Positions 17,050 to 25,484 of a stretch of DNA of 64,000 bases are shown here, in pieces; position 1 is the stretch's first letter, and every line of letters begins with the position of its first letter. Under the pieces are notes generated by a model that ran no database searches, was not told the DNA's origin, and worked only from the letters and a program-made list of their open reading frames with translations. The stretch spans positions 2,542,001-2,606,000 of the forward strand of contig NC_019673.1 in assembly GCF_000328705.1 (NCBI RefSeq). The letters are read 5' to 3'. The position numbers were made by a program, and so were the translations under genes. This DNA is from Saccharothrix espanaensis DSM 44229 (GTDB taxonomy: Bacteria > Actinomycetota > Actinomycetes > Mycobacteriales > Pseudonocardiaceae).

Positions 17050-17838
17050 GTGTCCGTCCACGAGTTCGCGAAGAGCCTGCGAACGCTGCACGTCGAATGC
17101 GGCAAACCCAGCTACCACCGGATCCGGGGGCTCGCCCCGGAGCACGCCCTGCCGCCCGCGACCGTCAGCGAGGTGCTCAACGGCAAGCGGCTGCCCAAGG
17201 CCGAGTTCATGCAGGCGTTCGTCCGCGCCCTGCTGCGCCACCGCGACGGCGGCGACACCCGCCGGCACGACGAGGAAGTGGCGCGGTGGCGGCGCAAGTG
17301 GCAGCACGCCGTGCTGAGCCCGCGCTCCACCCGTTCCCTGCTCGACCGCGGCCTGTCCGCGCGAGACGAGTCCGGCGGGCGGTGGGGCGACGCCGAAGGC
17401 GGGTGCTACGCGCTGTACGGCCCGGACGGCGAAGCCGTGTACATCGGACAGACCGATGCCAATCTGGGCACGGCCGTCCGAGCCCGCCTGGCCCTGCTGC
17501 TCGACCCGGTCGCCGAGGTCGAGCTGTGGCCAGCGCCGCGCGGTCGGTCACTGGACGTGCTCGAACGCGCCGTCTACCGGAAGGCCCTCGGAGAACGCGC
17601 GGACCTCCCCCCGTCCCACCGGTTCCCGCTCACCGGCGAGGACGGGGACGTGCGCATCGCCCGCCGTGCCGCCGAACTGGCCCGGCTCGCCGCGTCCGTG
17701 GTGGACGGCGACACCGGCGAGGCGACGCGACGGGCCCTGGCCGTGGAGGCGACCCGGTTGGCGCGCTTGGCCGTTGCCCGCTTCGCGCGGTCGACCGGGC
17801 GTTCGGCGGCGGAGGTGTCCGCAGACCTCACGGAGTGA
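17050..17838 (+). CDS. XRE-type HTH protein fused to a GIY-YIG-like domain
   Basis: This 262-residue protein has an N-terminal XRE-like HTH (residues about 1-65; PATVSEVLNGKRLPK is the recognition part). A basic linker with RWRRKWQHAV follows, then a GIY-YIG-like module at about 117-190: CYALY at 119-123, YIGQT at 131-135, arginines 144 and 146 and a glutamate at 172 in the expected order. GIY-YIG domains are single-metal nucleases used in repair, restriction and homing. The C-terminal 70 residues are helical and Ala/Arg-rich. The function is unknown; a sequence-directed nuclease or a regulator with a degenerate nuclease fold are both possible. Confidence 0.65.
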   Translation: MSVHEFAKSLRTLHVECGKPSYHRIRGLAPEHALPPATVSEVLNGKRLPKAEFMQAFVRALLRHRDGGDTRRHDEEVARWRRKWQHAVLSPRSTRSLLDRGLSARDESGGRWGDAEGGCYALYGPDGEAVYIGQTDANLGTAVRARLALLLDPVAEVELWPAPRGRSLDVLERAVYRKALGERADLPPSHRFPLTGEDGDVRIARRAAELARLAASVVDGDTGEATRRALAVEATRLARLAVARFARSTGRSAAEVSADLTE

Positions 17839-17975
17839 CGGTCTGCCTACTGTCCCGGAAGGAATGACCGAGGACGGCCTTCGGCGGAATGGCCATTGGC
17901 GGAACAACGGCGAGTGCGGTCGCGGCGCGCGCGGTGTCTTGCGAGGATGAGGGCCACTAGCCCAAGGAGGATCCG

Positions 17976-18389
17976 GTGGCCTCACGACTCAACCCGTACA
18001 TCAGCTTCGCGGGCAACGCGCGCGAGGCGATGGAGTTCTACAAGAGCGTCTTCGGGGGCACCCTGAACCTGAGCACCTTCGGCGAGTTCGGCCCGCCCGA
18101 CGCGCCCGAGGGCGACAAGATCATGCACGGCCAGCTGGACACGCCGAGCGGCTACACGCTGATGGGCGCCGACACGCCGCCCGGGATGTCGCACAACCCG
18201 GGCGACAACATCACCGTCAGCCTCAGCGGCGACGACGGTGACGAACTGCGCGGCTACTGGGAGCAGTTGGCCGACGGCGGGCAGGTCACCGTGCCGCTGG
18301 AGAAGCAGATGTGGGGCGACGAGTTCGGCGCGTGCGTAGACCGTTTCGGAATCGCGTGGATGGTCAACATCCAGGGCGAGCAGGCATAG
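17976..18389 (+). CDS. VOC-superfamily (PhnB-like) protein
   Basis: This 137-residue protein begins RLNPYISFAGNAREAMEFY and contains FGGTLNLSTFGE and a C-terminal DRFGIAWMVNI, the pattern of PhnB/3-demethylubiquinone-methyltransferase-like VOC proteins. Those fold as paired beta-alpha-beta-beta-beta units and often bind a metal or small ligand; catalytic roles are usually untested. The GTG start has a strong aaggagg site. It appears monocistronic. Confidence 0.88.
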   Translation: MASRLNPYISFAGNAREAMEFYKSVFGGTLNLSTFGEFGPPDAPEGDKIMHGQLDTPSGYTLMGADTPPGMSHNPGDNITVSLSGDDGDELRGYWEQLADGGQVTVPLEKQMWGDEFGACVDRFGIAWMVNIQGEQA

Positions 18390-18602
18390 CTTCCTCCCTT
18401 CATCCCTCCCTTCACCCCAGCCTTCACCCCCAGACGCTTCCTCCCGAACTCGCTCGGCAAACCGGGCCTGGCTACCTCACTGTCTGCTGTGGACATACCG
18501 GGTCTCTTCGTCGCGCCGGATGCCGACCGGCGAGACCTGGCGTGGACCGGGGTGCCGTCGCTGGACCTGACCCCTCGCCGGCACCGCCTGCCGGGATCGC
18601 CT

Positions 18603-18647
18603 GCCGGGACCGCCGGGACCGCCGGGACCGCCGGCACCGCCGGCACC
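18603..18647. repeat. 9-bp tandem repeat, five units (gccgggacc / gccggcacc)
   Basis: Three units of gccgggacc are followed by two of gccggcacc, with looser copies on both sides. On either strand it would encode a low-complexity Ala-Gly-Thr or Gly-Pro-Gly run, but there is no start, ribosome site or domain around it. Confidence 0.85.
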
Positions 18648-18893
18648 GCCTGCCGGGACCGCTGGGATCGCCTGCCGGGGCCGCTCGCCGGCGCGGGCCG
18701 GCGAGTGCTCCCGTCGCGCGATTGCGCCGTCGACCTGCGGGCGCGCACGTCCCGCAGGTCGCCACTCTCCACGGTCCTGGCCGCACCCAGACCGCCCCTC
18801 CTGCCCGGTTCCGCCCGCTTGGCTGACCAGGCCCGCCCACCTGGCCCCGTGAGCCCGCACAGCCCGCACAGTGGGTCAGGTGGCACGTCGCTC

Positions 18894-18944
18894 GGCTGGT
18901 CGGTCGGATGGGCAGCGAGTCGGCTGGCTGGTCGGTCGGATGGG
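18894..18944. repeat. 19-bp direct repeat ggctggtcggtcggatggg, two copies
   Basis: Exact copies at 18894-18912 and 18926-18944 are separated by 13 bp. No associated gene was found. Confidence 0.85.
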
Positions 18945-19222
18945 TAGGGGTCGGTTCGGTGGGGTCGGGGGTCGGGGGCCGCCGGGTGGCCGCGCCTTGT
19001 TTTCTCCGGCAACGAACGGTGGGGTGGAATCGTGCCTGGTCGGCGGGGTATTCAGCTCTTCTGATGAATCGTCGCGAGCATGACAACCGGATGGTGGTCC
19101 GGCGGCATTAAGGGGCCGGGTTCGGGTGATTTGCGTTGTCGCGTGCAACCCGGTGCGGGTGCGCGGCGTCTTGTCGGTAGGTTTGGCCGAACCGGCGTGT
19201 TGGCTTGGGTAGGGGGAAACCG

Positions 19223-20224
19223 GTGTCTGTAGCGGGGTTGGGGCGTGTTTTCGGCGCGGCCTTGGTGCTGTTGGTCGTCCAAGGGTGCTCTTCCGGCGGT
19301 GAGGAGGCCGCCAATCCCGGAATGGCGCCTCGGGGCACCACCATGACCACCGCGAAACCTTCGCGCCAGGACCTCAGCAACAAGGTCGCCCTCACCGGCA
19401 AGGTGACGATGAACCCGGTCTTCGGGCTGGTCGCGCCGGTCGGCGGGCAGGTCCGCTACTGGGAGGTCGCCGAGGCCAAGAGCACCCCGACCAAGCCGAC
19501 CCGGGTGGCCACGGTCTGGGTGGACGGCACGCCCAACCACGTCGACGTGCCCGCCGGCTCGACGTTCGGCGGGCGGCTGGTCGACGACCGCTCCACGGTC
19601 ACCGTCGGGATGCCGGTCGCCTCCGCCAAGTACGCCGGCTACGGCATCGTCGCCGACATCAGCGGCGAGCAGGCGTACCAGATCGCCGACTCCGCGACCG
19701 GCACCGTGCGCGCCCAGATCAAGAACGGCCCGGGGCCGTTCGACTGCTCGCTGCTCGGCACGATCGCCGCGCTGCCCGCCGGCACCGTGCCCGCCGCGCC
19801 GCCCCAGCAGGAGCAGCCGGCCAAGGACGACAAGCAGACGCCCGGCCGGGCCACGCCCCCGCAGCAGCCCGACCAGCCGAAGGACACCTCCGGCCCGACC
19901 GGGCTCCGGCTGGTGTGCACCGCACCCGACGACGTGAAGCTCATCAACGGCGCGACCGCGACCCTCGAAGTCGTCACGGCCAGCGCGCAGAACGCGCTCG
20001 TCGTCCCGGTCGAGGCCGTCGCCGGCGGGCAGGGCAAGGGCAAGGTCGACGTGCTCGCGGCGGACGGCTCGCGGCAGACCAAGGACGTCGTGCTCGGCCT
20101 GACCGACGGCAAGGTGGTGGAGGTCAAGGACGGGCTGACCGGCGAGGAGACGCTGGCCGTGCCCGGTCCCGACCTGCCGCGCGGTCCGGAGAACGCCGGG
20201 CAGCCCGAGGTCGGTTCCAGGTGA
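19223..20224 (+). CDS. Lipoprotein periplasmic-adaptor-like subunit of an ABC efflux system
   Basis: This 333-residue protein has a lipoprotein signal peptide ending VVQGCSS. It then has a weak membrane-fusion/adaptor-like layout: a beta-rich N-terminal part (VALTGKVTMNPVFGLVAPVGGQV), a Gln/Pro-rich insert around residues 190-225 and a C-terminal barrel-like segment with ALVVPVEAV and DGKVVEVKDGLTGEE, as in HlyD/MacA-type adaptors. It overlaps the ATPase gene by 4 bp (GTGA). Together with the next two genes it forms a MacAB-like tripartite unit adapted to a Gram-positive envelope. Substrate unknown. Confidence 0.75.
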   Translation: MSVAGLGRVFGAALVLLVVQGCSSGGEEAANPGMAPRGTTMTTAKPSRQDLSNKVALTGKVTMNPVFGLVAPVGGQVRYWEVAEAKSTPTKPTRVATVWVDGTPNHVDVPAGSTFGGRLVDDRSTVTVGMPVASAKYAGYGIVADISGEQAYQIADSATGTVRAQIKNGPGPFDCSLLGTIAALPAGTVPAAPPQQEQPAKDDKQTPGRATPPQQPDQPKDTSGPTGLRLVCTAPDDVKLINGATATLEVVTASAQNALVVPVEAVAGGQGKGKVDVLAADGSRQTKDVVLGLTDGKVVEVKDGLTGEETLAVPGPDLPRGPENAGQPEVGSR

Positions 20225-20919
20225 CGCCGCTGATCCGGCTCACCGGCGTGCGCAAGACGTTGAAGGGCCAGGAAGAACCGCGCACCATCCTGGACGGCGT
20301 GCACCTCACCGTCCACAGTGGAGACTCGATCGCGATCCTGGGCCGCTCCGGCTCGGGCAAGAGCACGCTGCTCAGCGTCATCGGGCTGTTCGACCGGCCC
20401 GACTCCGGCGAGTACCTGTTGGGGGAGCGGGACATCACCCGCGTCCCGGAGCGCAAGGCCGCCGCGCTGCGCAGCGCCGAGTTCGGCTTCGTGTTCCAGC
20501 GCTTCTTCTTGCTCAAGCACCTCAGCGCCGCGCAGAACGTGGCGATGGCGCTGGTCAACGGCCAGGGCTGGCTGCCGCGCCGCAAGCGCCGGGCGCAGGT
20601 GCTGGCGGCGCTGGACCGGGTCGGCATCGCCCACTTGGCCAAGCACAAGCCGCCCCGGCTCTCCGGTGGCGAGCAGCAGCGGGTGGCGATCGCGCGGGCG
20701 CTGGTGCGCGAGCCGCGGATCCTGCTGGCCGACGAGCCGACCGGCGCGCTGGACACCGAGACCGGCAACCTCGTGGTCGAGGTGCTGCGCTCCACCACCG
20801 ACCAGGGCTGCGGGCTGGTGCTGGTCACCCACGACCGGGACCACGCGGCGAAGATGGGCCGGGTGCTCACCCTGTCCGACGGCCTGCTGCACCCGACCGC
20901 CGGGCGGGTGGTCGTGTGA
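20221..20919 (+). CDS. MacB/LolD-type ABC transporter ATP-binding protein
   Basis: This 232-residue ATPase has Walker A GRSGSGKST, Q-loop VFQRFFLL, signature LSGGEQQR, Walker B ILLADEPTGALD and the H-loop in VLVTHDRDH. These match the LolD/MacB group, which powers mechanotransmission-type export and not transport through a channel. The GTG start overlaps the adaptor stop, and the stop overlaps the permease start (TGATG). Confidence 0.92.
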   Translation: MTPLIRLTGVRKTLKGQEEPRTILDGVHLTVHSGDSIAILGRSGSGKSTLLSVIGLFDRPDSGEYLLGERDITRVPERKAAALRSAEFGFVFQRFFLLKHLSAAQNVAMALVNGQGWLPRRKRRAQVLAALDRVGIAHLAKHKPPRLSGGEQQRVAIARALVREPRILLADEPTGALDTETGNLVVEVLRSTTDQGCGLVLVTHDRDHAAKMGRVLTLSDGLLHPTAGRVVV

Positions 20920-22223
20920 TGCGGCTGTCGGGACGGCTGCGGTCGTCGCTGATCATCGGCGGGCAGGGCATCCGGGCCCGCAAGCTGCGCACGTTCCTGT
21001 CCATGATCAGCCTGTTCATGGGCGTCCTGGCGGTGGTGGCGGTGCAGGCGGGATCGGAGATCGCGAACCGCGCGATGCTCGCCGACGTCGAGCTGTTCCA
21101 GGGCAAGGACGGCACCCGGCAGATGTACGTCGGCGGGGAGAACAACAGCGTCGCGATCGCGCTGGACACCGTCGCCGGCCGGTCCGACGCGGTCGCCGTG
21201 ACCACCGTGCAGGCGATCATCGGCGAACCGGGCGTCAAGCCGATCAACGAGGGCGGCGGCCCGATCGACCAGCCGGGGCGCGGCGGGCCGAACATGACGT
21301 GCGACGAGACCGGCTGCCACGAGCTGCCGGACCCGAACCGGGGCGCGCCGCCGGGCCAGGCGATCGAGTTGCAGCTGACCGGGCTGTCCGGCGACATCCG
21401 GGTGTTCCGGCCGTTCCGCCAGGTCTCGGGGCAGTGGCTGGACTTCGCGGGCGACCCGTCGCTCGCGCCGCGCCTGGTGCTGAACAAGAAGGCGGCCGAG
21501 GCGTTCGACCGCTTCCAGGTGCCGGCCGAGATGCGGGTGACCGGGGCGGTGGCCAACGCCACCCCGCGCTTCATCGGGGTGGTGGACGACGGCGGCTACG
21601 GGCCGGCTGCCTACGTGCGCTCCGACGAGCTGGGCAACTGGTTGGCGGCGGCCGACATGAGCGACGGGCAGCGCGGCCCCGGCCTCCAGGTCATGCTGTC
21701 CCCGCAGGCGTCCGACGTGGAGCACACGCTGCGCGCGCGGCTGGTCGCGGACGGCATGAAGCCCGAGCAGATCAACGTGAACACGATCAACACGCTGGAG
21801 CGGATGTCCGACCAGCTCACCCTGATGCGGTGGATCTTCCTGGGGATGGCGGCGCTGGTGCTGCTGATCGGCATCGCGGGCATCCTCAACGTCGGCCTGG
21901 CCACGGTGGGCGAGCGGATCGAGGAGTTCGCGCTGCGCCGCGCGGTGGGCACACCCCGGTTGCTGCTGGCGGGCATCGTGCTCGCCGAGACCCTGCTGAC
22001 CGGTCTGCTCACGGCCGCGGCGGCGATCGGCGTGGGCGTGGTGGGGTTGCAGGTGGCGGGCGGCATGTTCGGCTCGCGGTACCCGTCGCTCCAGGGGGTC
22101 GCGTTCCCCTGGCAGGCCGGGGTGGCGGGCATCCTGGCGGGCCTGATCGCCGGGGTGCTGGGTGGTCTGGTGCCGGCGATCCGGGCGGCCCGGATCCCGA
22201 TCGCGACCGTGATGCGCGCCTGA
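20919..22223 (+). CDS. MacB/FtsX-type ABC transporter permease
   Basis: This 434-residue protein has one N-terminal helix (FLSMISLFMGVLAVVAV), a large extracytoplasmic domain (about residues 50-290) with a CDETGCHELPD cysteine pair, and three C-terminal helices beginning WIFLGMAALVLLIG with the FtsX pattern ILNVGLATVGERIEEFALRRAVG. This is the MacB fold. A GTG three bases upstream is an alternative start. Likely exports a peptide, lipid or antibiotic together with the two preceding proteins. Confidence 0.9.
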   Translation: MRLSGRLRSSLIIGGQGIRARKLRTFLSMISLFMGVLAVVAVQAGSEIANRAMLADVELFQGKDGTRQMYVGGENNSVAIALDTVAGRSDAVAVTTVQAIIGEPGVKPINEGGGPIDQPGRGGPNMTCDETGCHELPDPNRGAPPGQAIELQLTGLSGDIRVFRPFRQVSGQWLDFAGDPSLAPRLVLNKKAAEAFDRFQVPAEMRVTGAVANATPRFIGVVDDGGYGPAAYVRSDELGNWLAAADMSDGQRGPGLQVMLSPQASDVEHTLRARLVADGMKPEQINVNTINTLERMSDQLTLMRWIFLGMAALVLLIGIAGILNVGLATVGERIEEFALRRAVGTPRLLLAGIVLAETLLTGLLTAAAAIGVGVVGLQVAGGMFGSRYPSLQGVAFPWQAGVAGILAGLIAGVLGGLVPAIRAARIPIATVMRA

Positions 22224-22300
22224 CCGACTCCCGCGCCTGACCGACGCCTGCGCGGGAGCGCCGGCAGGGCGGGAGCGCCGGGCCGGAAGGCGAAGCGCCG

Positions 22301-22340
22301 CAACGAGAAGTGCGCAACGAGAAGTGCGCGATGCGAAGTG
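22301..22340. repeat. 14-bp tandem repeat caacgagaagtgcg, about 2.8 copies
   Basis: Exact copies at 22301-22314 and 22315-22328 are followed by a degenerate third copy. It lies in the gap between convergent genes, just left of the terminator hairpin. Confidence 0.75.
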
Positions 22341-22347
22341 CCGGGAC

Positions 22348-22378
22348 GGAGCCCGCGGTGTCCGACGCCGCGGGCTCC
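22348..22378. terminator. Bidirectional terminator hairpin
   Basis: Perfect 11-bp arms ggagcccgcgg and ccgcgggctcc flank a 9-base loop. It sits between the convergent ABC permease and the flavoprotein gene. There is no T tract, as is common in high-GC actinobacteria. Confidence 0.75.
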
Positions 22379-22392
22379 GGTCGTGGGTGGGG

Positions 22393-24063
22393 TCAGGCCC
22401 GGCCGAGGAGGGTGCTGCCGGACGCGAGGCGGGCGGTGTCCAGGTGGCCGGTCCGGTCGTGGTCGAGCTGGTCGAACGTGGCCGCCGCCGTGTCGGCCGG
22501 GGTGCCCAGCGCGCCGAGCAGGCGCTGGAACTCGCGCAGGGTCAGCGCTCCGTCCGCGTCGGTGTCGGACAGGCCGAGCACGGCGTCGGCCAGCGGCGCG
22601 AACGCGTCCAGCGCGGAGAGCTCGTCCAGCGCGCCGGTGAACGCCGCCCGGTCCACGCCGGTCGTGCCGAAGCGGGCCAGCACGGCCCAGAACTCGTCGC
22701 ACGCGTCGGCCACCCGGCGGGCGCGCTCGGTGTCGGCCGGTTCGTCGAACGCGGCCACCAGACCCCGGCCGAACGCCGCCAGGTCGGCCGGGCCGATCAA
22801 CCCGTCGCGGTCGGCGTCGAGCAGGTCGAACGAGGAGACCCCGCCCTGCTCGGGGATCCGCTGCACGGCCTTGTCCCGCAGGTACTCCAGCACGGCCTGG
22901 CTGGCGACCGCGCCCTGGCCGATCGCGGAGCCGATCCGCTTGACCGTCCCGGACCGCACGTCACCGGCCGCGAACACGCCGGGCAGCGACGTCTCGGTGA
23001 GCAGCGGGTCGCGGTCGGCCGACCACGCCCCTTCGACGCGCAGCAGGTCCGTCCCCGTCACCAGGTACCCGCGAGTGTCCAGAGTAGACCGACCGGCGAG
23101 CCACTCGGTGCACGGCGTCATCCCGATCAGCACGTACAGCGAGGTCGCCGGCACCGAGGAGATCTCGCCGGTGCCGTTGTCCCGCACCACGATCCCGCTC
23201 ATCTTCCCGGTGCCGGTCACGGCCGCCACCTCGGCGTGCGCGCGCACGCCGACCAGGTCCGACTCCTCGATCCGCCGCACCAGGTAGCGCGACATCGGGC
23301 TGCCCTCCAGCGACGGCCCGCGCACCAGCAGCGTCACCCGCACGCCGTGCTCGGCGAGGTAGAGCGCCGCCTGGCCGGCGGAGTTGCCCGCGCCCAGCAC
23401 GTACGCGTCCGACCCGGCGGTCTGCACGGCCACCGGCGTGGAAGCGCCGTAGTACACGCCGATGTCGCGCAGTTCCTCCGCGCCCGGCACGTCCAGCGGA
23501 CGCCAGCGCATCCCGGTCGCCACCAGCACCGCGGTGCCGCGCGCGGTCGTCCCGTCGTCGCTGTCCACGGCCCAGTGGTCGCCGTCGCGGCGCAGCCCGG
23601 TCGCCCGCCGCGCGGACAGCCACTGCACGCCGAACCGCCGCGCCTGCGCCAGTGCGCGCTGCGCGAGGTCGCCGCCGGACAGGCCGGTCGGGAAGCCCAG
23701 GTAGTTCTCGATGCGGGAGGTGGACCCGGCCTGCCCGCCGGGTGCGTCGTCCTCGATGATCACCACCCGCAGGCCCTCGCACGCCGAGTAGACCGCCGCG
23801 GCCAGCCCGGCCGGTCCGCCGCCGACCACGACCAGGTCGTAGTCGCCGCCGCCGGCCGCGTCGGTCAGCCCGAGCGCGGTCGCCAGCTCGATCAGGCTCG
23901 GCTCGAACAGCACGTCCCCGCCGGGCAGTTCCAGCACGACCGACCCGGCGGGGCCGATCGCGTGCGTTTCGAACGGGACCTGGTTGCGGGCCAGGAAGTC
24001 CTTGATCGCGTAGCCGCGCGCGGAACCGACCGGTTCGACCACGCGCAACGGGGATTCCGCCAC
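22393..24063 (-). CDS. Thioredoxin-reductase-like flavoprotein with C-terminal EF-hand domain
   Basis: This 556-residue protein has an N-terminal glutaredoxin-like segment (YAIKDFLARNQVPFE, about residues 18-70). A FAD/NAD(P) oxidoreductase core follows (VVGGGPAGLAAAVYSA near 80; VLGAGNSAGQAALYLAEHG for NADPH; GVFAAGDVRSG near the FAD end). The C-terminal 170 residues have EF-hand loops DADRDGLIGPAD, DTDADGALTLRE and a weaker DHDRTGHLDTAR. The thioredoxin-reductase CxxC is absent: the equivalent position reads GVYYGAST. The EF-hand part resembles calerythrin. I infer a calcium-responsive oxidoreductase whose electron acceptor is not thioredoxin. It is divergent from another EF-hand gene. Confidence 0.85.
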   Translation of the reverse strand: MAESPLRVVEPVGSARGYAIKDFLARNQVPFETHAIGPAGSVVLELPGGDVLFEPSLIELATALGLTDAAGGGDYDLVVVGGGPAGLAAAVYSACEGLRVVIIEDDAPGGQAGSTSRIENYLGFPTGLSGGDLAQRALAQARRFGVQWLSARRATGLRRDGDHWAVDSDDGTTARGTAVLVATGMRWRPLDVPGAEELRDIGVYYGASTPVAVQTAGSDAYVLGAGNSAGQAALYLAEHGVRVTLLVRGPSLEGSPMSRYLVRRIEESDLVGVRAHAEVAAVTGTGKMSGIVVRDNGTGEISSVPATSLYVLIGMTPCTEWLAGRSTLDTRGYLVTGTDLLRVEGAWSADRDPLLTETSLPGVFAAGDVRSGTVKRIGSAIGQGAVASQAVLEYLRDKAVQRIPEQGGVSSFDLLDADRDGLIGPADLAAFGRGLVAAFDEPADTERARRVADACDEFWAVLARFGTTGVDRAAFTGALDELSALDAFAPLADAVLGLSDTDADGALTLREFQRLLGALGTPADTAAATFDQLDHDRTGHLDTARLASGSTLLGRA

Positions 24064-24233
24064 TCACGCCTCCCGAGGAGAAGCCAGGGTGCCGACGCTA
24101 GTGGCCGGCGGCGGACGCGCTCGCGGGCGCGACCAGGTTCACCCCAACAGGTCACGATCACCCCACGGGTGGTCGGCACCATGTATCTGTAGTGCGATGG
24201 GGCACCCCTGTCACGTAGGGGGAAGGACCGGTC

Positions 24234-24743
24234 ATGAACGACTTGGCGCGGTTGCGCGAGAAGCACGCCAGACGTTTCGACATGTTCGACGCGAACGGCG
24301 ACGGGGTGGTCCGGCAGCGGGACTTCGCCGGGCTGGCGGAGCGGTTGGTGCGCAGGTTCCGGGTGCCGCCGGGGTCGATCGGGGCGGAGCGGGTCCGGGC
24401 GTCCTACGAGATGGTGTGGCTGTTCCTGCTGGCGCACTGCGGTGCCGACGGGCAGGTGACCAAGGCCCGGTTCCTCGACGCGCTGGGCAGCACGGACCTG
24501 GCGTGCCGGATCGGCGCGGCGGACGCGGTGGCGGTGCGGGAGTGCGGCGCGGCGGCGGACGGCGTGGTGGACATCGAGCACGTCGCGGAGATCATCGTGG
24601 CGATGGGGGCGCACCCCGGCGACGCCCCGGTGATCCGCGAGGCGCTCAAGCCGGACGGCAAGCTGCTGCCGGTGACGACGGTGACCCGGCTGGTGTCGGG
24701 CTTCTTCGCCGACGCCGTGCCGTCCGGCCTGTACGGGCGCTGA
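24234..24743 (+). CDS. EF-hand calcium-binding protein (calerythrin/calsymin-like)
   Basis: This 169-residue protein has a clear first EF-hand loop, DANGDGVVRQRD, within RFDMFDANGDG. Degenerate second and third loops appear around CGADGQVTKARF and AADGVVDIEHV. The helical pattern matches the C-terminal domain of the flavoprotein across the 170-bp divergent gap, so the two may have arisen by domain duplication. A gggggaagga site precedes the ATG. It probably senses or buffers cytosolic calcium. Confidence 0.85.
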   Translation: MNDLARLREKHARRFDMFDANGDGVVRQRDFAGLAERLVRRFRVPPGSIGAERVRASYEMVWLFLLAHCGADGQVTKARFLDALGSTDLACRIGAADAVAVRECGAAADGVVDIEHVAEIIVAMGAHPGDAPVIREALKPDGKLLPVTTVTRLVSGFFADAVPSGLYGR

Positions 24744-24833
24744 CCGACACGCCCGAGGATCTCCGGCGTCGGGGTGCCGCGCGACCACGTCGCCGCATCG
24801 GCACGGGTCGACACGTGGTGAGCCCGCGGCGGG

Positions 24834-25448
24834 TCAGCCGATGCGCAGGCCGAGGGCCATGGCGATGGTGATGGCCTGTTCGGGCTCGATCCGCGCGCCC
24901 GCCAACGCCACCGAGGTCGGGTCGATGCCGGACAGGTCCGAGCCGCGCAGGTCGGCCTTGGTGAAGTCCGCGCCGTGCAGCCACGCGTCGGACAGGTCGA
25001 CCCCGGCGAACTCCGCGCCCTGGCAGCGCGCGCCGGTCAGGTCGACGTCGTGCATCCGCACCCCGCTGAACGACGCCCGGCGCAGGTCCAGGCCCGGCAT
25101 CCCGGCGAACGACCAGTCGCCGCCGACCACCTTCAGCAGGTCGTAGGAGCCGCCGTCGAACATGCTGCCGACCAGCTTGCAGTCGGTGAACGTGGCGTCG
25201 AAGAACTCGCACCGGACGAACACGCAGTTCACGAACGCCGCCCCGGTGTGTTCCGAGGCGTTGAACTCCACGCCTCGGAACACGCACCCGGTGAACGTGC
25301 AGCCCCGGTTGGCCAAGCCCGCCATGTCGACGTCGGCGAACTCGGTCCGCTCGTACTGCTCGCCGGCGATCTCGTTGACCGTCCAGTCCCGGTCGCGCAC
25401 GGTCCGGTCGGTCTGCGGTGTCGGGATGCCCCGTCTGCGTTCGGCCAC
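24834..25448 (-). CDS. Pentapeptide-repeat protein
   Basis: This 204-residue protein is mostly A(D/N)LXX-type repeats in two blocks, about residues 33-95 (CTFTGCVFRGVEF and CVFVRCEFFDATF) and 120-185 (DLRRASFSGVRMHDVDLTGA, then DLSDAWLHGADF). Each block would form a quadrilateral right-handed beta-helix. Qnr/MfpA-like relatives bind DNA gyrase and protect it from inhibitors. Here a GGSYDLLKVVGGDWSF break separates the blocks, as in Qnr-type proteins. Function unproven. Confidence 0.85.
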   Translation of the reverse strand: MAERRRGIPTPQTDRTVRDRDWTVNEIAGEQYERTEFADVDMAGLANRGCTFTGCVFRGVEFNASEHTGAAFVNCVFVRCEFFDATFTDCKLVGSMFDGGSYDLLKVVGGDWSFAGMPGLDLRRASFSGVRMHDVDLTGARCQGAEFAGVDLSDAWLHGADFTKADLRGSDLSGIDPTSVALAGARIEPEQAITIAMALGLRIG

Positions 25449-25484
25449 ACCGGGACTATTCCAGCCCTCGGGCCCGCACCACCG

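Larger units (their letters stand above)
18390..19222. other. 833-bp non-coding, repeat-rich interval
   Basis: No frame shows recognisable protein. It contains cttcatccctccc-like pyrimidine repeats just after the VOC stop, a run of five 9-bp units at 18603-18647, two 19-bp copies at 18894-18912 and 18926-18944, and a lower-GC stretch at 19020-19110 that probably contains the promoter of the following lipoprotein/ABC operon. An agggggaa site precedes the GTG at 19223. Confidence 0.6.

Noticed and set aside
18477-18869. Collagen-like Gly-Pro-Gly protein on the minus strand
   Set aside because: The Gly-rich run is a by-product of the 9-bp repeat; there is no ribosome site, signal peptide or continuous triplet pattern.
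22393-24063. Ordinary thioredoxin reductase
   Set aside because: The redox CxxC is replaced by GVYYGAST and an EF-hand domain is fused at the C-terminus.
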